In this document: positions 5,699-14,334 of the stretch, in pieces
Layout of the letters: every line of letters starts with the position of its first letter
How positions within the stretch are numbered: the stretch's first letter is position 1
NCBI GenBank assembly: GCA_017443985.1
Contig: JAFSXR010000051.1
Span: forward strand, 1 to 54,569
Direction: 5' to 3'
DNA: 54,569 nucleotides
Origin: Synergistaceae bacterium
Lineage (GTDB): Bacteria > Synergistota > Synergistia > Synergistales > Aminobacteriaceae
The notes under the pieces: generated by a model
Databases searched by the model: none
Told to the model about the DNA's origin: nothing
What the model saw: the letters and a program-made list of their open reading frames with translations, nothing else
Made by a program: the position numbers and the translations under genes

Positions 5699-7078
5699 TC
5701 ATGATAAAAATTTTTTTCTCTTTAGAAATTTTCCGCAGTTTTCTTTTATGACTTTTCCCTCTTCGGCAACTAATTCACCGCGCAGGAAAACTTTTTCAAT
5801 CACGCCGTTAATTTTCATTCCTTCGAGAGGCGCGTAATCGCATTTAGAAACTTGTTCAGAAGCTGTGATTATTTTCGAGCGTTCAGGATTTAATATTACA
5901 ATGTCAGCGTCAGAGCCTTCGCTTATAATTCCCTTTCGAGGGTAAAGCCCGTAGAGCTTCGCAGGATTTTCGCAAAGGACTTTGCACATTTTTTCAAGCG
6001 TTATTCTTTTTTTCGCTACGCCTTCGGAATAAATTACTTCGCCGCGAGTTTCAACGCCGGGCATACCGCCGGGAATTTTTCTGAAATCATTTTTCCCTAA
6101 TTCCTTTTGCTTTAATGTGAAAGCGCAGTGATCCGTCGAGACTGTTTGAATTTCTCCGTCAGCAAGTGCCTTCCAAAGTGCCTCACAGTCGCTTTTTTCG
6201 CGCAAAGGAGGCGAAATTACATAACGCGCTCCCTCAAAGCCGGGCAAGTCATATAATTCCCGCGTCATAGTCAAATACTGCGGACATGTTTCAGCGTAAA
6301 CGGCTTGGCCTCTTGCACGAGCAGCGCGGATTTCGTTCAAGCCTTCTTCGCATGTTAAATGAACGTCAATGACAGGAGCGTCGGCAACTTCAGCAAAATG
6401 CAAAAGCCTTCCGATCGCTTCAGCTTCAGCCGCCGCCGGTCGGGTTTTATAATGGCACGATACATCGCCGCCGCAACTTTTATATTCTTCCTGCAAAGCC
6501 GCGATTAATCCGTCATTCTCGCAGTGAACGCCCGTAATCCCTCCGACTTCTTTTAATCTCTTTAAGACTTGAAAAATAGTCTTGTCATTTAATTTTGTGT
6601 CGTAGGTCATGTAGAGCTTGAAAGTCGTTACGCCCTCGTCCATCATTCTTTGGCACTCGTCTGAAATTTTTTCGTTCCAGTCCGTTATTGACATGTGAAT
6701 GCCGTAATCGCAGGACACTCCGGCTTCAGCTTTTTTGAACCAGTTTTGCAGGCCCTCTTCTAAAGTTTCGCCGTGATATTGAGTTCCGAAGTCAATAATC
6801 GTTGTAGTGCCTCCCGAAACCGCCGCCCTAGTGCCCGAATAAAAATCGTCGCACGTAACAGTTCCGGCCACGTGTAAATCAAAATGAGTGTGAGCGTCAA
6901 TGAAGCCCGGAAAAATTAATTTGCCCGTTGCGTCAATGAGTTCAATATTTTCGGGAATGTCTTTTAATCCGCCCTTAACGACAGATTTTATTTTTTCGCC
7001 TTCGATTAATATATCCCCCGTAAAAATTTCGGAGGACGTTACTATTTTTCCGTTTTTAATTAATTTCATGATATTCAT
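5699..7078 (-). CDS. hydA: Dihydropyrimidinase/hydantoinase-family amidohydrolase
   Basis: The 459-residue product is a cyclic amidohydrolase. Metal ligands His63 and His65 lie in DAHTHFD. The Lys154 expected to be carbamylated lies in TFKLYMTYD, and further metal-site motifs are GVHCEN, YAETCPQY and STDHCAF. Family enzymes open cyclic ureides. In ygeW/ygfK-type clusters the HydA/HyuA member is placed at ring opening of a reduced purine or its hydantoin-like product; the exact substrate here is inferred. It is the last gene of ssnA-ygfK-hydA. A 74-bp gap with heptad repeats separates it from ygfK, and no strong Shine-Dalgarno is seen. An alternative start is the ATG at 7069. Confidence 0.85.
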   Translation of the reverse strand: MNIMKLIKNGKIVTSSEIFTGDILIEGEKIKSVVKGGLKDIPENIELIDATGKLIFPGFIDAHTHFDLHVAGTVTCDDFYSGTRAAVSGGTTTIIDFGTQYHGETLEEGLQNWFKKAEAGVSCDYGIHMSITDWNEKISDECQRMMDEGVTTFKLYMTYDTKLNDKTIFQVLKRLKEVGGITGVHCENDGLIAALQEEYKSCGGDVSCHYKTRPAAAEAEAIGRLLHFAEVADAPVIDVHLTCEEGLNEIRAARARGQAVYAETCPQYLTMTRELYDLPGFEGARYVISPPLREKSDCEALWKALADGEIQTVSTDHCAFTLKQKELGKNDFRKIPGGMPGVETRGEVIYSEGVAKKRITLEKMCKVLCENPAKLYGLYPRKGIISEGSDADIVILNPERSKIITASEQVSKCDYAPLEGMKINGVIEKVFLRGELVAEEGKVIKENCGKFLKRKKFLS

Positions 7079-7085
7079 ATTAATA

Positions 7086-7160
7086 AGGAATGAGGAATTT
7101 TTTAACTCCTAACCCCTCATTCCCCGCCTGCGTCGGGCAGGCTAACTCCTAACTAGATTA
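7086..7160. repeat. Heptad repeats with two stem-loops between ygfK and hydA
   Basis: GGAATGAGG pairs with CCTCATTCC, and a second stem GCCTGC/GCAGGC follows, with TAACTCC heptads between and after. The right end reaches the stop of ygfK. The core of the second stem recurs between ygeY and ygeW. Inside an operon this could act as an mRNA processing or partial termination signal. Confidence 0.6.
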
Positions 7161-10119
7161 AATATTTATAGTCGCGGTAAACCGTGTCGATAATGTCCGC
7201 AAGCCCGGCATCAATATTCTTTCCGCCGACTTTGTAGCTGCATTTCGCGCCCTTGACTCTCACTACCGCCTGACCGTCAGCAACAAAAGCAAAACCGTCA
7301 TTCGTCGAGTCGTTCATGTCCTCTTCACATTCAAAGAGCGTGAACTTGTCTTTATACGGCGACGAGTCATAAGGACAAAATACCGTGCAGTTTCCGCACT
7401 CGTTGCACATTTGATCGACGTGAATAATTTGATTTTTGCGTCCAGGAATTTTTATTGATATGTTTGCTCTGTTCGGGCAGACCTCAACGCAGTTCTCGCA
7501 GATTAAATCGCACGTCAGGCAGCGTTTGTCGGCAGTTCCGCAGGCCGGAGCCTCTTCCAAAATTCCGCGCTTTGCGTAAATAATTTCGTCAGCGAGCGAA
7601 GGTCTCTGCTCTTTCGCAATTTCATAGCCCAAAATATCCGAGCAGGCTTTTTGAGCGTCAGCGATCGCCCTAACAACAACCGAAGCACCGAACGCGCCGT
7701 CGCCGACAGCGTAAACTCCTTTTAATGAAGTCTCGCAGGTGTCGGGATTTAATTTCGGATTGCCTTTTTCGTCAGTTTCAATTCCGTTTGCGGTGTAGAA
7801 ATTCGCGTCAATTTTTTCGCCGATTGAAGCTATCACTGTGTCGCAAGGAACTTCGACAACTTCGTCAAGTTCTTTAACGCTTCTGCGTCCGCTCTCGTCA
7901 GGCGCGGCGAGTTCCATTTTATGACAAATTAATTTGCCGTTCTCAAGACTCACGGGAGCCAAGAGTTCTTTGAAGATTACGCCGTCATTTATTGCGTCAT
8001 TCAATTCTTCTTCGTCGGCAGGCATGTAACGTCTTGTCCTTCTGTAAACAAGATAGACGTTTTTAACTCCGTCAGTGCGTTTCGCGGCGCGTGCAGTGTC
8101 CATAGCGGTGTTACCGCCTCCAACGACAGCGACATTCTCACCGATTTTCAAATGGCCGTCATTTTTCTTGAAGTCCGTTAAAAATTCGAGGGCATTAACC
8201 GCGCTTCCGTTCTTTAATTTCAACGGCGTGTTTTTGTGCGCTCCTATTGCAAGAATAATCGCGTCAGCTTTTAATTCTTTGATGTTCTCAATTTTTTTCT
8301 TGAGGACAAATTTTGCTCCGACCGCTTCGGCTAATTTAACGTCCTTTTGAATTTCATCGCTCGAAATTCTGAACGCAGGAATTACATTTTGAATAACTCC
8401 TCCGGCAAATTCATTCTCGTCATAGACAGTAACGTCAGCACCGGCTCTCCCCAAGAAGAACGCCGCCGCTATACCTGCCGGACCTGCTCCGACGATAATA
8501 ATTTTTTTGCCGTTGGATTTTCCGGGCTTCAATTCCTTAATAACAGAGTCGAATGCTTTTCGAGCCGCAATTAATTTATTGTTGCGGATCTGTACGGGCG
8601 TTTCGTAGTGATTTCGCGTGCAGGCAGTCTGGCAGATATGAGTGCAGATATTTCCCGTGATGAAGGGCAGCGGATTTTTCGTAAGAATTACGCGCAGAGC
8701 CTCTTCATATTTTTCATAGCCCACGAGCTGTCCGTAAAGCGTAATATCCTGATGTATAGGGCATCTGTCAGAGCAGGGCGCGGTGAAGCAGTCAACGAGC
8801 GGAACTTTATTTTCTGATTTTCTCTTCGGCAGAGGCTTAATAGGCTTGACGTGATGTTTATCAGTCTTGGCCGCTTCCGCAAGATTTTCGAGAGCAGCTA
8901 CGTTAATTCCGTCCCACTTCTTTGGATTATTTTGCGTCAGCATGTCGGCCATTTGCACAAGCCTTTCATAGCCGCCCGGCTTTAATATCGTTGTCGCCAT
9001 TGTAACCGGCCAAATTCCTGTGCCGATGACCCTATCAATATTAAAGAAATCACAGCCGCCGGAGAAAGCTATTCTCAATTTTCCGTTGAAATCTCTTGAA
9101 AGGTTGCGAGCCACTCTCAATGAAAGCGGATACAAAGATTTTCCGGACATGTACATTTCAGACGAAGGCAATTCGTTTCGCGTAACGTCAACGGGGAAAG
9201 TGTTTGTGATTTTTACGCCGAACTCAAGATTTTTTTCGTCAGCAAGTTTTTGCAGGCGCGTCAACATCGGTATAGCGTCAGAGTATTGCAGGTCGCCCTT
9301 AAAATGAACGTCAGTGAACTGAATATAATCGTAGCCCATGTCGTTAAGGGTTTTTCTTGCTTCTTCATAGCCCAATAAAGTCGGGTTGCATTTAACAAAA
9401 GTGTAAAGGCCTTTTTCGGTTAATAAATACGCGGCGATCGCTTCAATTTCCTGTGGAGGGCAGCCGTGCAGCGTTGACACAGTAACAGAATTAACTATAT
9501 CGCTTCTTATCGCGTCAATGTCGGCTTCGGTAATGTTTGAAAATCTTTTGAGATTTTCTTTCAGCCACGCTTTGCACTCTTTAAAGATCGGCGTGTTTTC
9601 TGCGTGCATAATATTATCGATGAAAGTGTTGACCTTCTCGCCCTTAATGCCTTCGAGATCATAGCCTACTGAAATATTAAATTGAAAGCCGTCCGGCGAA
9701 CCCAAGCCCCATTCTTTTGAGATTACGCTCAGAATAAACCATGCTTTGACGTATTCTTCATAAGCCTGCTGGACTGTCAGCTCCGTTGACCATTCGCAGT
9801 TATAGCACTCGTCTTCGGCCAAGATGCACGGCTTATTAACACATGCGGCTAATTCGCGCCCGTCCATTTTCTGAACGGTCTTGAGCTCGAAAAATCTTGA
9901 ACCGCCGTAATAAGACGCTACGATATTTTGAGCAAGCTGTGTGTTAGGGCCTGCCGCAGGGCCTATTTGAGTTTCAAGTTTGCGCCCGAAAATCGTAAAA
10001 GATTTTGCCGGGTCAGCCTTGTAACATTTTCTTACGCCGAAGCATGAGCCTTTCTTATGCTCCTCTAAAACTCTTTCCATTAAGCCGGAAAAAGCAATTG
10101 GTTTCATTATGTCGCTCAT
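7153..10119 (-). CDS. ygfK: YgfK-family iron-sulfur flavoprotein (putative selenate reductase subunit)
   Basis: The 988-residue protein resembles E. coli YgfK (about 1030 aa). Residues 1-430 form a dihydropyrimidine/dihydroorotate-dehydrogenase-like barrel. Near 445 is the N-terminal [4Fe-4S] cluster segment of the glutamate-synthase small-subunit type (CSDRCP, then CTHICQTAC). GAGPAGIAAAFF near 540 and GGGNTAMDTARAA near 665 are FAD and NAD(P) sites. Two ferredoxin-type clusters follow near 866 (CLTCDLICENCVEVCP) and 905 (CNECGNCTVFCP). The fold predicts electron transfer from NAD(P)H to a reductive step. In gut bacteria ygfK belongs to the set linked to anaerobic urate breakdown, so reduction of a purine ring is the leading role. 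It starts 24 bases after ssnA. Confidence 0.9.
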   Translation of the reverse strand: MSDIMKPIAFSGLMERVLEEHKKGSCFGVRKCYKADPAKSFTIFGRKLETQIGPAAGPNTQLAQNIVASYYGGSRFFELKTVQKMDGRELAACVNKPCILAEDECYNCEWSTELTVQQAYEEYVKAWFILSVISKEWGLGSPDGFQFNISVGYDLEGIKGEKVNTFIDNIMHAENTPIFKECKAWLKENLKRFSNITEADIDAIRSDIVNSVTVSTLHGCPPQEIEAIAAYLLTEKGLYTFVKCNPTLLGYEEARKTLNDMGYDYIQFTDVHFKGDLQYSDAIPMLTRLQKLADEKNLEFGVKITNTFPVDVTRNELPSSEMYMSGKSLYPLSLRVARNLSRDFNGKLRIAFSGGCDFFNIDRVIGTGIWPVTMATTILKPGGYERLVQMADMLTQNNPKKWDGINVAALENLAEAAKTDKHHVKPIKPLPKRKSENKVPLVDCFTAPCSDRCPIHQDITLYGQLVGYEKYEEALRVILTKNPLPFITGNICTHICQTACTRNHYETPVQIRNNKLIAARKAFDSVIKELKPGKSNGKKIIIVGAGPAGIAAAFFLGRAGADVTVYDENEFAGGVIQNVIPAFRISSDEIQKDVKLAEAVGAKFVLKKKIENIKELKADAIILAIGAHKNTPLKLKNGSAVNALEFLTDFKKNDGHLKIGENVAVVGGGNTAMDTARAAKRTDGVKNVYLVYRRTRRYMPADEEELNDAINDGVIFKELLAPVSLENGKLICHKMELAAPDESGRRSVKELDEVVEVPCDTVIASIGEKIDANFYTANGIETDEKGNPKLNPDTCETSLKGVYAVGDGAFGASVVVRAIADAQKACSDILGYEIAKEQRPSLADEIIYAKRGILEEAPACGTADKRCLTCDLICENCVEVCPNRANISIKIPGRKNQIIHVDQMCNECGNCTVFCPYDSSPYKDKFTLFECEEDMNDSTNDGFAFVADGQAVVRVKGAKCSYKVGGKNIDAGLADIIDTVYRDYKYLI

Positions 10120-10143
10120 TAAAGTTTTACCCCCTTTTATTTT

Positions 10144-11472
10144 TTATCCGTTAATGCTCTTCCAGAGTTTCTCCGCCCCCTCGCGGATATGAGCCATTGC
10201 TGCTTCTTCGTCAATGTTCTGTAAAACTCTGTCCTTCATTAAAACTTTTCCGTTCGCTATTGTCGTTATGACCGAGCGTCCGTTCATGCCGAATAAAATA
10301 TGGCCGTTGATGTTATTTTCGCTTAACGGTGTCGGGGCAACGTAGTCCGTAATGATTACGTCAGCAGACGCGCCCTTCTCAAGAACGCCTAATTTATTTT
10401 TGAAGTAACGGCTTGCGATCGTGGCGTTGTGCTTGAAAAGCATTTCGGGAACTTCGCCCCATGCCGCGTTAGGATCGCAGAGATGATGTTTATGAAGAAT
10501 GTTAGCGACCTTCCACGACTCGATCATATCGTGGGTGTAGCCGTCAGTGCCGAGCCCCGTAACTATTCCCTTGTGAACAAGCTCCATTGTGGGGGGACAG
10601 CCGCAGGCGTTGCCCATGTTCGACTCCGGGTTATGAACGGTCATTGTGTTCGTGTCTTTTATTAAATCTATCTCGTGAGGATTTACATATATGCAGTGGG
10701 CCAAGAGAGTTTTTTCGCCGAGTATGTCCCAATCGTAAAGCCTATCGACAATTCTTTTTGAATGTTTCTTGAGACATTCATGAAGATCTAAAATTCCTTC
10801 GGCAACGTGAATGTGATAGCCTACTTCCTTTGGCTTCTCCTGTCTGCAAAGCTCCATAGTCTTATCAGAAATTGTAAAACTTGCGTGCATACCCATCATT
10901 CCTGCAATCATTCCCGAATCATCAGCGAGAGCGTGTTTCGCAAAATCTACGTTTTCTTTAACGGCGGCCTTTGCTTTTTCTTCGCCGTCCCTGTCAGAAA
11001 TTTCATAGCACAGACAGCTTCTTATGCCCGTCTCTTTTGCGGCCTCTTCAATAGCAAATAAAGAGCCGTGAATTTCTCCGAAACTTGCATGGTGATCAAA
11101 AATCGTTGTAACTCCGTTCTTAATGCACTCGATATAAGTCTCAAGAGCTGAGAGCTTCGTCAGCTTATTATCAAGATGTCTGTCGATGTTCCACCACTGC
11201 CCGTCAAGAATTTCAAGAAAACCTTTCGGGTTATAGCCTTTAATTGAAAGTCCGCGAGCCATTGCTGAATAAATATGCTCATGAGCGTTAATGAACGCAG
11301 GCATAATTATTCCGCCGTGAGCGTCAATGAACTCTGCGCCGCTGTATTTTTCTTTGAGGCTTGCATCTCCGACTTCGAGAATTTTATTGCCGTCAAGAAC
11401 TACAGCTCCGTTCTCTATAAAAGGCTGAGCTGAATTGCGAGTAATGACCTTGCCATTTCCTACGATTAGCAT
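10144..11472 (-). CDS. ssnA: SsnA-family aminohydrolase
   Basis: The 442-residue product is an amidohydrolase-superfamily deaminase/hydrolase. NAHEHIYSA supplies His64 and His66; YHIHVAEG, LLAHCIYV and GLGTDGYTHDM supply the remaining metal and catalytic residues. The length matches SsnA of E. coli. SsnA is a fixed member of the ygeW-ygfK cluster associated with anaerobic purine/urate degradation, but its precise substrate is not settled by sequence. It is the first gene of the minus-strand operon, divergent from ygeX. GGGGG precedes the ATG, a rather poor ribosome site. Confidence 0.9.
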   Translation of the reverse strand: MLIVGNGKVITRNSAQPFIENGAVVLDGNKILEVGDASLKEKYSGAEFIDAHGGIIMPAFINAHEHIYSAMARGLSIKGYNPKGFLEILDGQWWNIDRHLDNKLTKLSALETYIECIKNGVTTIFDHHASFGEIHGSLFAIEEAAKETGIRSCLCYEISDRDGEEKAKAAVKENVDFAKHALADDSGMIAGMMGMHASFTISDKTMELCRQEKPKEVGYHIHVAEGILDLHECLKKHSKRIVDRLYDWDILGEKTLLAHCIYVNPHEIDLIKDTNTMTVHNPESNMGNACGCPPTMELVHKGIVTGLGTDGYTHDMIESWKVANILHKHHLCDPNAAWGEVPEMLFKHNATIASRYFKNKLGVLEKGASADVIITDYVAPTPLSENNINGHILFGMNGRSVITTIANGKVLMKDRVLQNIDEEAAMAHIREGAEKLWKSING

Positions 11473-11640
11473 ACAGTTACCCCCTTTTAATTTTTGCTTA
11501 AGTGTGAGTGGAATAATTTTATAATAAAAAAAATCTTATTGCAATAAAAATTTATTATTGCTTTTTTTATTAAAGCCTTTATAATTCTATTTACTTAAAT
11601 TCACAACAATCTAAAAATTTTTATAAAAAGGGGAAGCAAA
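11473..11640. promoter_or_regulatory. Divergent promoter/operator region between ssnA and ygeX
   Basis: Rightward: TTGCTT (11558-11563), 16 bases, TATAAT (11580-11585). Leftward: TTGCAA (around 11539-11544), 17 bases, TAAAAT. Between them lie the palindrome TTATTGCAATAA (11536-11547) and an overlapping inverted repeat GCAATA-N9-TATTGC (11541-11561), covering both -35 regions. This is a good candidate operator for coordinated control of both arms, perhaps by the YheO/DauR-type protein at 24639-25328; that link is inference. Confidence 0.55.
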
Positions 11641-12837
11641 ATGCCTCAAGAAATAAAATGGGTTATGAATAACATGCCTAAGACTGAAGATAAAAATCTT
11701 CCGATTATGTCGGTTAATGAAGTCGCAAAGGCAAGAAAATTTCACGAGAGTTTTCCTCAATATAGCGTAACGCCGCTGACTAACCTTGCGAAAATGGCAG
11801 AGTATCTCGGCTTGAATGAAGTCAAGATTAAAGACGAGTCGTGGCGTTTCGGCCTTAACGCTTTCAAAGTTCTCGGAGGTTCCTACGCGATAGCGCGCTA
11901 CATTGCCGACGAGACAGGCACAGATGTTTCTGAACTTCCATATAAAGTTCTCAAGAGCGAAGAATTAAAAAAGAAATTCGGTTCAGCTACGTTCTTTTCC
12001 GCTACTGACGGGAATCACGGGCGCGGAGTTGCTTGGGCAGCCAACCAGCTCGGACAGAAAGCCGTTATCATTATGCCTAAGGGCTCAACGGAGACGAGAT
12101 TAAATAACATTAAAGCCGAAAACGCAAAGGCTTGGATTTCTGACGTTAATTATGACGAGTGCGTCAGGCAGGCCGCGAAACTTGCAAGCGAGACGGAACA
12201 CGGCGTAGTCGTTCAGGATACGGCTTGGGAAGGCTACGAAAAAATCCCGGCGTGGATCATGCAGGGTTACGGGACAATGGCCTCTGAAGCCGGCGAACAG
12301 TTCGGAGAACGTCCGACGCATGTTTTTGTTCAGGCCGGAGTCGGTTCGCTTGCCGGAGGCGTAGTCGGTTACTTCTCAAACCTTTACAAGGACAATCCGC
12401 CCGTCATGGTCGTTGTTGAAGCTGAAGCAGCCGCGTGTCTCTATAAAGGAGCAGTGGCAGGAGACGGAAAGCCGCGCATCGTTGACGGCGATATGGATAC
12501 GATTATGGCCGGGCTTGCCTGCGGAGAGCCTAATATAACTTCATGGGACATTCTGAAAAATCATGTTACAGCTTTCTTGGCCGTTGAAGATTCAGTAGCC
12601 GCTCGCGGTATGAGAATGTTGGCCGCGCCTTTGAAGGGCGATACTCAGGTTACGTCAGGCGAGTCAGGAGCCGCGCCGTTCGGAGCATTGGCGACAATCA
12701 TGAAGGACGACGAATATAAAGAGCTTCGCGAAAAATTAAAGCTGGATAAAAATTCAAAAGTCCTGTTATTTTCAACTGAAGGCGACACCGACCCTGGACG
12801 CTGGAAGAATATTATCTGGGAAGCGAAAGACAGGTAA
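11641..12837 (+). CDS. ygeX: 2,3-diaminopropionate ammonia-lyase
   Basis: The 398-residue product is a fold-type II PLP enzyme. Lys76 in GLNAFKVLGG is the Schiff-base lysine, at the place of Lys77 in E. coli YgeX. Other family motifs are ATDGNHGRGVAWAA, VQAGVGSLAGG (phosphate-binding Gly/Ser loop) and a C-terminal FSTEGDTD. The enzyme converts 2,3-diaminopropionate to pyruvate and two ammonia. In the purine pathway it is the exit to central metabolism. AAAAGGGGAAG precedes the ATG. The stop codon lies inside a seven-unit heptad array (12830-12878), so the C-terminal Arg and stop are encoded by the repeat. Confidence 0.93.
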   Translation: MPQEIKWVMNNMPKTEDKNLPIMSVNEVAKARKFHESFPQYSVTPLTNLAKMAEYLGLNEVKIKDESWRFGLNAFKVLGGSYAIARYIADETGTDVSELPYKVLKSEELKKKFGSATFFSATDGNHGRGVAWAANQLGQKAVIIMPKGSTETRLNNIKAENAKAWISDVNYDECVRQAAKLASETEHGVVVQDTAWEGYEKIPAWIMQGYGTMASEAGEQFGERPTHVFVQAGVGSLAGGVVGYFSNLYKDNPPVMVVVEAEAAACLYKGAVAGDGKPRIVDGDMDTIMAGLACGEPNITSWDILKNHVTAFLAVEDSVAARGMRMLAAPLKGDTQVTSGESGAAPFGALATIMKDDEYKELREKLKLDKNSKVLLFSTEGDTDPGRWKNIIWEAKDR

Positions 12838-12878
12838 CAGGTAACAGGTAGGAATTAGGAGTTAGGAGGCAGGAGTTA
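12830..12878 (+). repeat. Seven-unit heptanucleotide array
   Basis: Seven 7-base units stand in perfect register: ACAGGTA three times, then GGAATTA, GGAGTTA, GGAGGCA and GGAGTTA. The array starts within the last codons of ygeX and runs toward ygeY. Confidence 0.9.
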
Positions 12879-12925
12879 AAAGACCTTCTAACTTAAATTT
12901 AATAAAAGGGAGTAAAGAAATTAAA

Positions 12926-14251
12926 ATGGGAAAGTTGACTCAGGAAGAATTAAAAAAGATTAAGGACGCGGCTGAAGGTTACCGCGCCGACATGACGGCA
13001 TTTTTGCGCGCAATTGTGAAAAATCCCGGCGAGTCTGCAGGCGAAGCCGCTCACGTTGCAACAATCAAGGCTGAAATGGAAAAAGTAGGCTTCGATGAAG
13101 TCAGAGTTGACCCTCAAGGCAACGTCATGGGCTTCATGGGCAAGGGCTCAACGCTCATTGCTTTTGACGGCCATATTGACACAGTAGGAATCGGGAACAG
13201 GGCAAACTGGAACTTTGACCCCTACGAGGGTTTCGAGAACGATCATGAAATCGGCGGGCGCGGAGTTTCTGACCAGCTCGGCGGAACAGTCAGCGCAGTT
13301 TATGCCGCGAAAATCATGAAGGACTTAGGACTTCTCAACGATAAATATAAAGTAATGGTCGTCGGCACTGTTCAGGAAGAGGACTGCGACGGGCTTTGCT
13401 GGGAGTATATCTGCAAAGAAGACAAAATCAGACCTGAGTTTGTTGTCTCTTCAGAACCTACGGACGGCGGACTTTATCGCGGCCAGCGCGGACGCATGGA
13501 AATCAGAATTGACGTTAAGGGCGTTTCCTGTCATGGCTCGGCACCTGAGCGCGGCGACAATGCAATTTATAAAATGGCCGACATTCTCCGTGATGTTCGT
13601 GCGTTAAACAACAACGGCGACGCAGAGTCAACAGAGATTAAAGGTCTCGTGAAAATGCTCAATCCTAAATTCAATCCAGAATGGAAAGAAGCGAGATTTT
13701 TGGGGCGCGGAACTGTTACAGCGTCAGAAATTTTCTTCACGTCCCCTTCACGCTGCGCAGTCGCTGACTCCTGCGCTGTATCACTCGACAGAAGAATGAC
13801 GGTCGGCGAGACTTGGGAGTCATGCTTACAGGAAATCAGAGACCTCCCGGCAGTCAAAAAATACGGCGATGATGTAAAAGTCTCAATGTATCACTATGAC
13901 AGGCCGTCATATACGGGGCTTGTTTATCCCATTGAGTGCTATTTCCCGACGTGGGTGCTTCCGGCGGATCACAAAGTCTGCAAAGCCGCTGTAGCTGCTT
14001 ACACTGATTTATTCGGCGATAAGAGAATCGGCGACGAAGAGACGATCAAAGAGCGCGAAGTCAGACCGCTTTTAGATAAGTGGACGTTCTCGACGAACGG
14101 CGTTTCAATCATGGGGCGCAACGGTATTCCGGTAATCGGCTTCGGGCCCGGCGCAGAAGCTCAGGCACACGCACCGAACGAAATTACTTGGAAAAACGAC
14201 CTCGTAACCTGCGCGGCATTCTATGCGGCACTTCCGCAATACTATTGTTAG
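12926..14251 (+). CDS. ygeY: YgeY-family M20 metallohydrolase
   Basis: The 441-residue product is an M20/DapE/ArgE-type dizinc hydrolase. DGHIDTVG carries His83 and Asp85 of the metal site; SDQLGG and VQEEDCDG supply the bridging Asp and catalytic Glu region. A dimerisation lid domain lies about 180-300. YgeY is known as a selenium-metabolism/purine-cluster hydrolase. In this context it probably removes a ureido or carbamoyl group from a linear purine breakdown product on the way to diaminopropionate; this is inference. It lies 88 bases after ygeX across a heptad array. The Shine-Dalgarno (GGGAG) is about 12 bases from the ATG. Confidence 0.9.
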   Translation: MGKLTQEELKKIKDAAEGYRADMTAFLRAIVKNPGESAGEAAHVATIKAEMEKVGFDEVRVDPQGNVMGFMGKGSTLIAFDGHIDTVGIGNRANWNFDPYEGFENDHEIGGRGVSDQLGGTVSAVYAAKIMKDLGLLNDKYKVMVVGTVQEEDCDGLCWEYICKEDKIRPEFVVSSEPTDGGLYRGQRGRMEIRIDVKGVSCHGSAPERGDNAIYKMADILRDVRALNNNGDAESTEIKGLVKMLNPKFNPEWKEARFLGRGTVTASEIFFTSPSRCAVADSCAVSLDRRMTVGETWESCLQEIRDLPAVKKYGDDVKVSMYHYDRPSYTGLVYPIECYFPTWVLPADHKVCKAAVAAYTDLFGDKRIGDEETIKEREVRPLLDKWTFSTNGVSIMGRNGIPVIGFGPGAEAQAHAPNEITWKNDLVTCAAFYAALPQYYC

Positions 14252-14262
14252 GTAGGAAATTA

Positions 14263-14300
14263 TAACCCCTCCGTCCTGCCTTTGGCAGGCGAGGGGGTTA
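14263..14300. other. Stem-loop between ygeY and ygeW
   Basis: TAACCCCTC near the left end pairs with GAGGGGGTTA at the right, enclosing CCTGCC-TTT-GGCAGG. There is no T-tract, so attenuation or mRNA processing is more likely than full termination. The CCTGCC/GGCAGG core is shared with the structure between ygfK and hydA. Confidence 0.6.
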
Positions 14301-14334
14301 ACATATAAAAAATACAGAAAGGAATTTTTTTACG

